Under the pieces are notes generated by a model. That model saw only the letters and a list, made by a program, of their open reading frames with translations, searched no databases and was not told where the DNA came from. A DNA stretch of 64,000 bases from Anthonomus grandis grandis (Eukaryota > Arthropoda > Insecta > Coleoptera > Curculionidae), in NCBI RefSeq assembly GCF_022605725.1, contig NC_065551.1, positions 1,922,001 to 1,986,000 of the forward strand, in the 5' to 3' direction. Position 1 is the stretch's first letter, and each line of letters begins with the position of its first letter. Below, piece after piece: positions 63,313-64,000 of the stretch. A program made the position numbers and the translations under genes.

Positions 63313-64000
63313 ATTATGGTCTTATTACTTGCCTATAAAAATTCTTACAAATGTTATAGTTTCATTTTTGATGTAAGACTACCTCATTGCCAAATAGTAA
63401 AGCTGAAAAAATGATTATTATGTCAGTTAGTCATTATTACAGTATACTTATACTTATGTCAGTGGGTATATAAATACAGCATCATTTTTGGTATCGATAT
63501 GGCGATGGCGGTTTGAGCTCCAAACGAATACTGTGAATCGAGAGCGGCTTTAGCTTGCCTCAGACTACCATAGTGGTACCATAAATAAGTGATCAAACAC
63601 CTGGCATCCCACCTTCACCAGTTCCTTTAGAACCTTTATGCCTTCCAGTACGAGTTTGGAGCTCACCTTTTCGGCCGTAATAGCCTTAATGCCAGCCCTT
63701 TAGCTATATAGTATTGTAGCGTTTTTACCCGTTCGTTAGGTGTGAATTAAAACACTCGATGCAGAAAAATAGTCAACTTATTTATTTACATACTTACAGT
63801 ACCAAACACGATCACTGAAAGACTACTAGAAATATTTATTTATACCATATTGATTTACTACTATTTATGTTTGATTAACCGCAGGTATTCGCCACCTGAC
63901 GATACAACACACGAATAACAGGTTGGGTTAAATTTGCTGTCCCTTTTTCCATTAATTCATAAAATATGGAGGATTACTGCCACATAAAGCAGGCAATATG
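63313..64000. other. Unassigned end of window with a repeat shared with 44.9 kb
   Basis: 63615-63712 resembles 44887-44985 (see there). Both copies lie just downstream of Tc1 remnants, so they may belong to the same element or a co-dispersed repeat. No gene. Confidence 0.4.

Overview
This 64 kb window is eukaryotic nuclear DNA from an insect. It is AT-rich, has spliced genes with GT/GC-AG introns, and most of it is layered transposable-element (TE) debris. A beetle is plausible from the TE mix, but the sequence alone does not settle the order. The only host gene I recognise is synaptogyrin, a four-transmembrane synaptic-vesicle protein. Its five coding exons lie at 14797-14898, 21055-21286, 21408-21547, 39215-39386 and 39453-39484 and give about 225 residues. 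Introns 1 (6.2 kb) and 3 (17.7 kb) are swollen by TE insertions, and the last intron appears to use a GC-AG splice pair.

Upstream (1-14.7 kb) lie a deleted SWIM/zinc-finger (MULE-like) transposon gene, a PIF/Harbinger fragment with an antisense MADF-type gene, a second SWIM fragment, a complete mariner-like element with 540-bp terminal inverted repeats (6204-8789), a zinc-finger ORF with a second mariner-like gene inside an older inverted-repeat pair (about 6.17 to 13.3 kb), and a 240-bp inverted repeat whose arms sit 13 kb apart (731-978 and 13865-14107).

Intron 1 holds antisense LINE pieces and a second long-TIR mariner-like element (18730-20811). Intron 3 is a nest. A LINE was hit by a Harbinger element (23099-26470, TTA duplication) and by a piggyBac-like element (27443-34098, TTAA). 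The latter contains another LINE, which contains a small TIR element with a gene-like cassette (30861-32072). Beyond it lie a Penelope GIY-YIG remnant, a third LINE, and an IS630/Tc1-type transposase with about 81 residues between its second D and its E.

Downstream (40-64 kb) are a pogo fragment; an ORF1-only retrotransposon (40626-42775) with an 11-bp target duplication; a Tc1 fragment; two hAT-type non-autonomous elements with perfect 8-bp duplications; a nearly open LINE (47048-49713); a Tigger/pogo remnant split by a hAT element (51742-54341) and by an inverted Penelope-type insertion with hammerhead-like motifs; another long-TIR element (55127-56307); an RTE-like tail; two canonical mariner remnants; and a Harbinger/Tc1 chimera.

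The most noteworthy items are the ORF1-only element, the Harbinger copies with an antisense MADF/BESS gene inside the transposase intron (three copies), the TIR cassette in the LINE, the hammerhead-like motifs, and the GC-AG intron. Apart from synaptogyrin nearly all coding traces are mobile-element genes, most of them broken.
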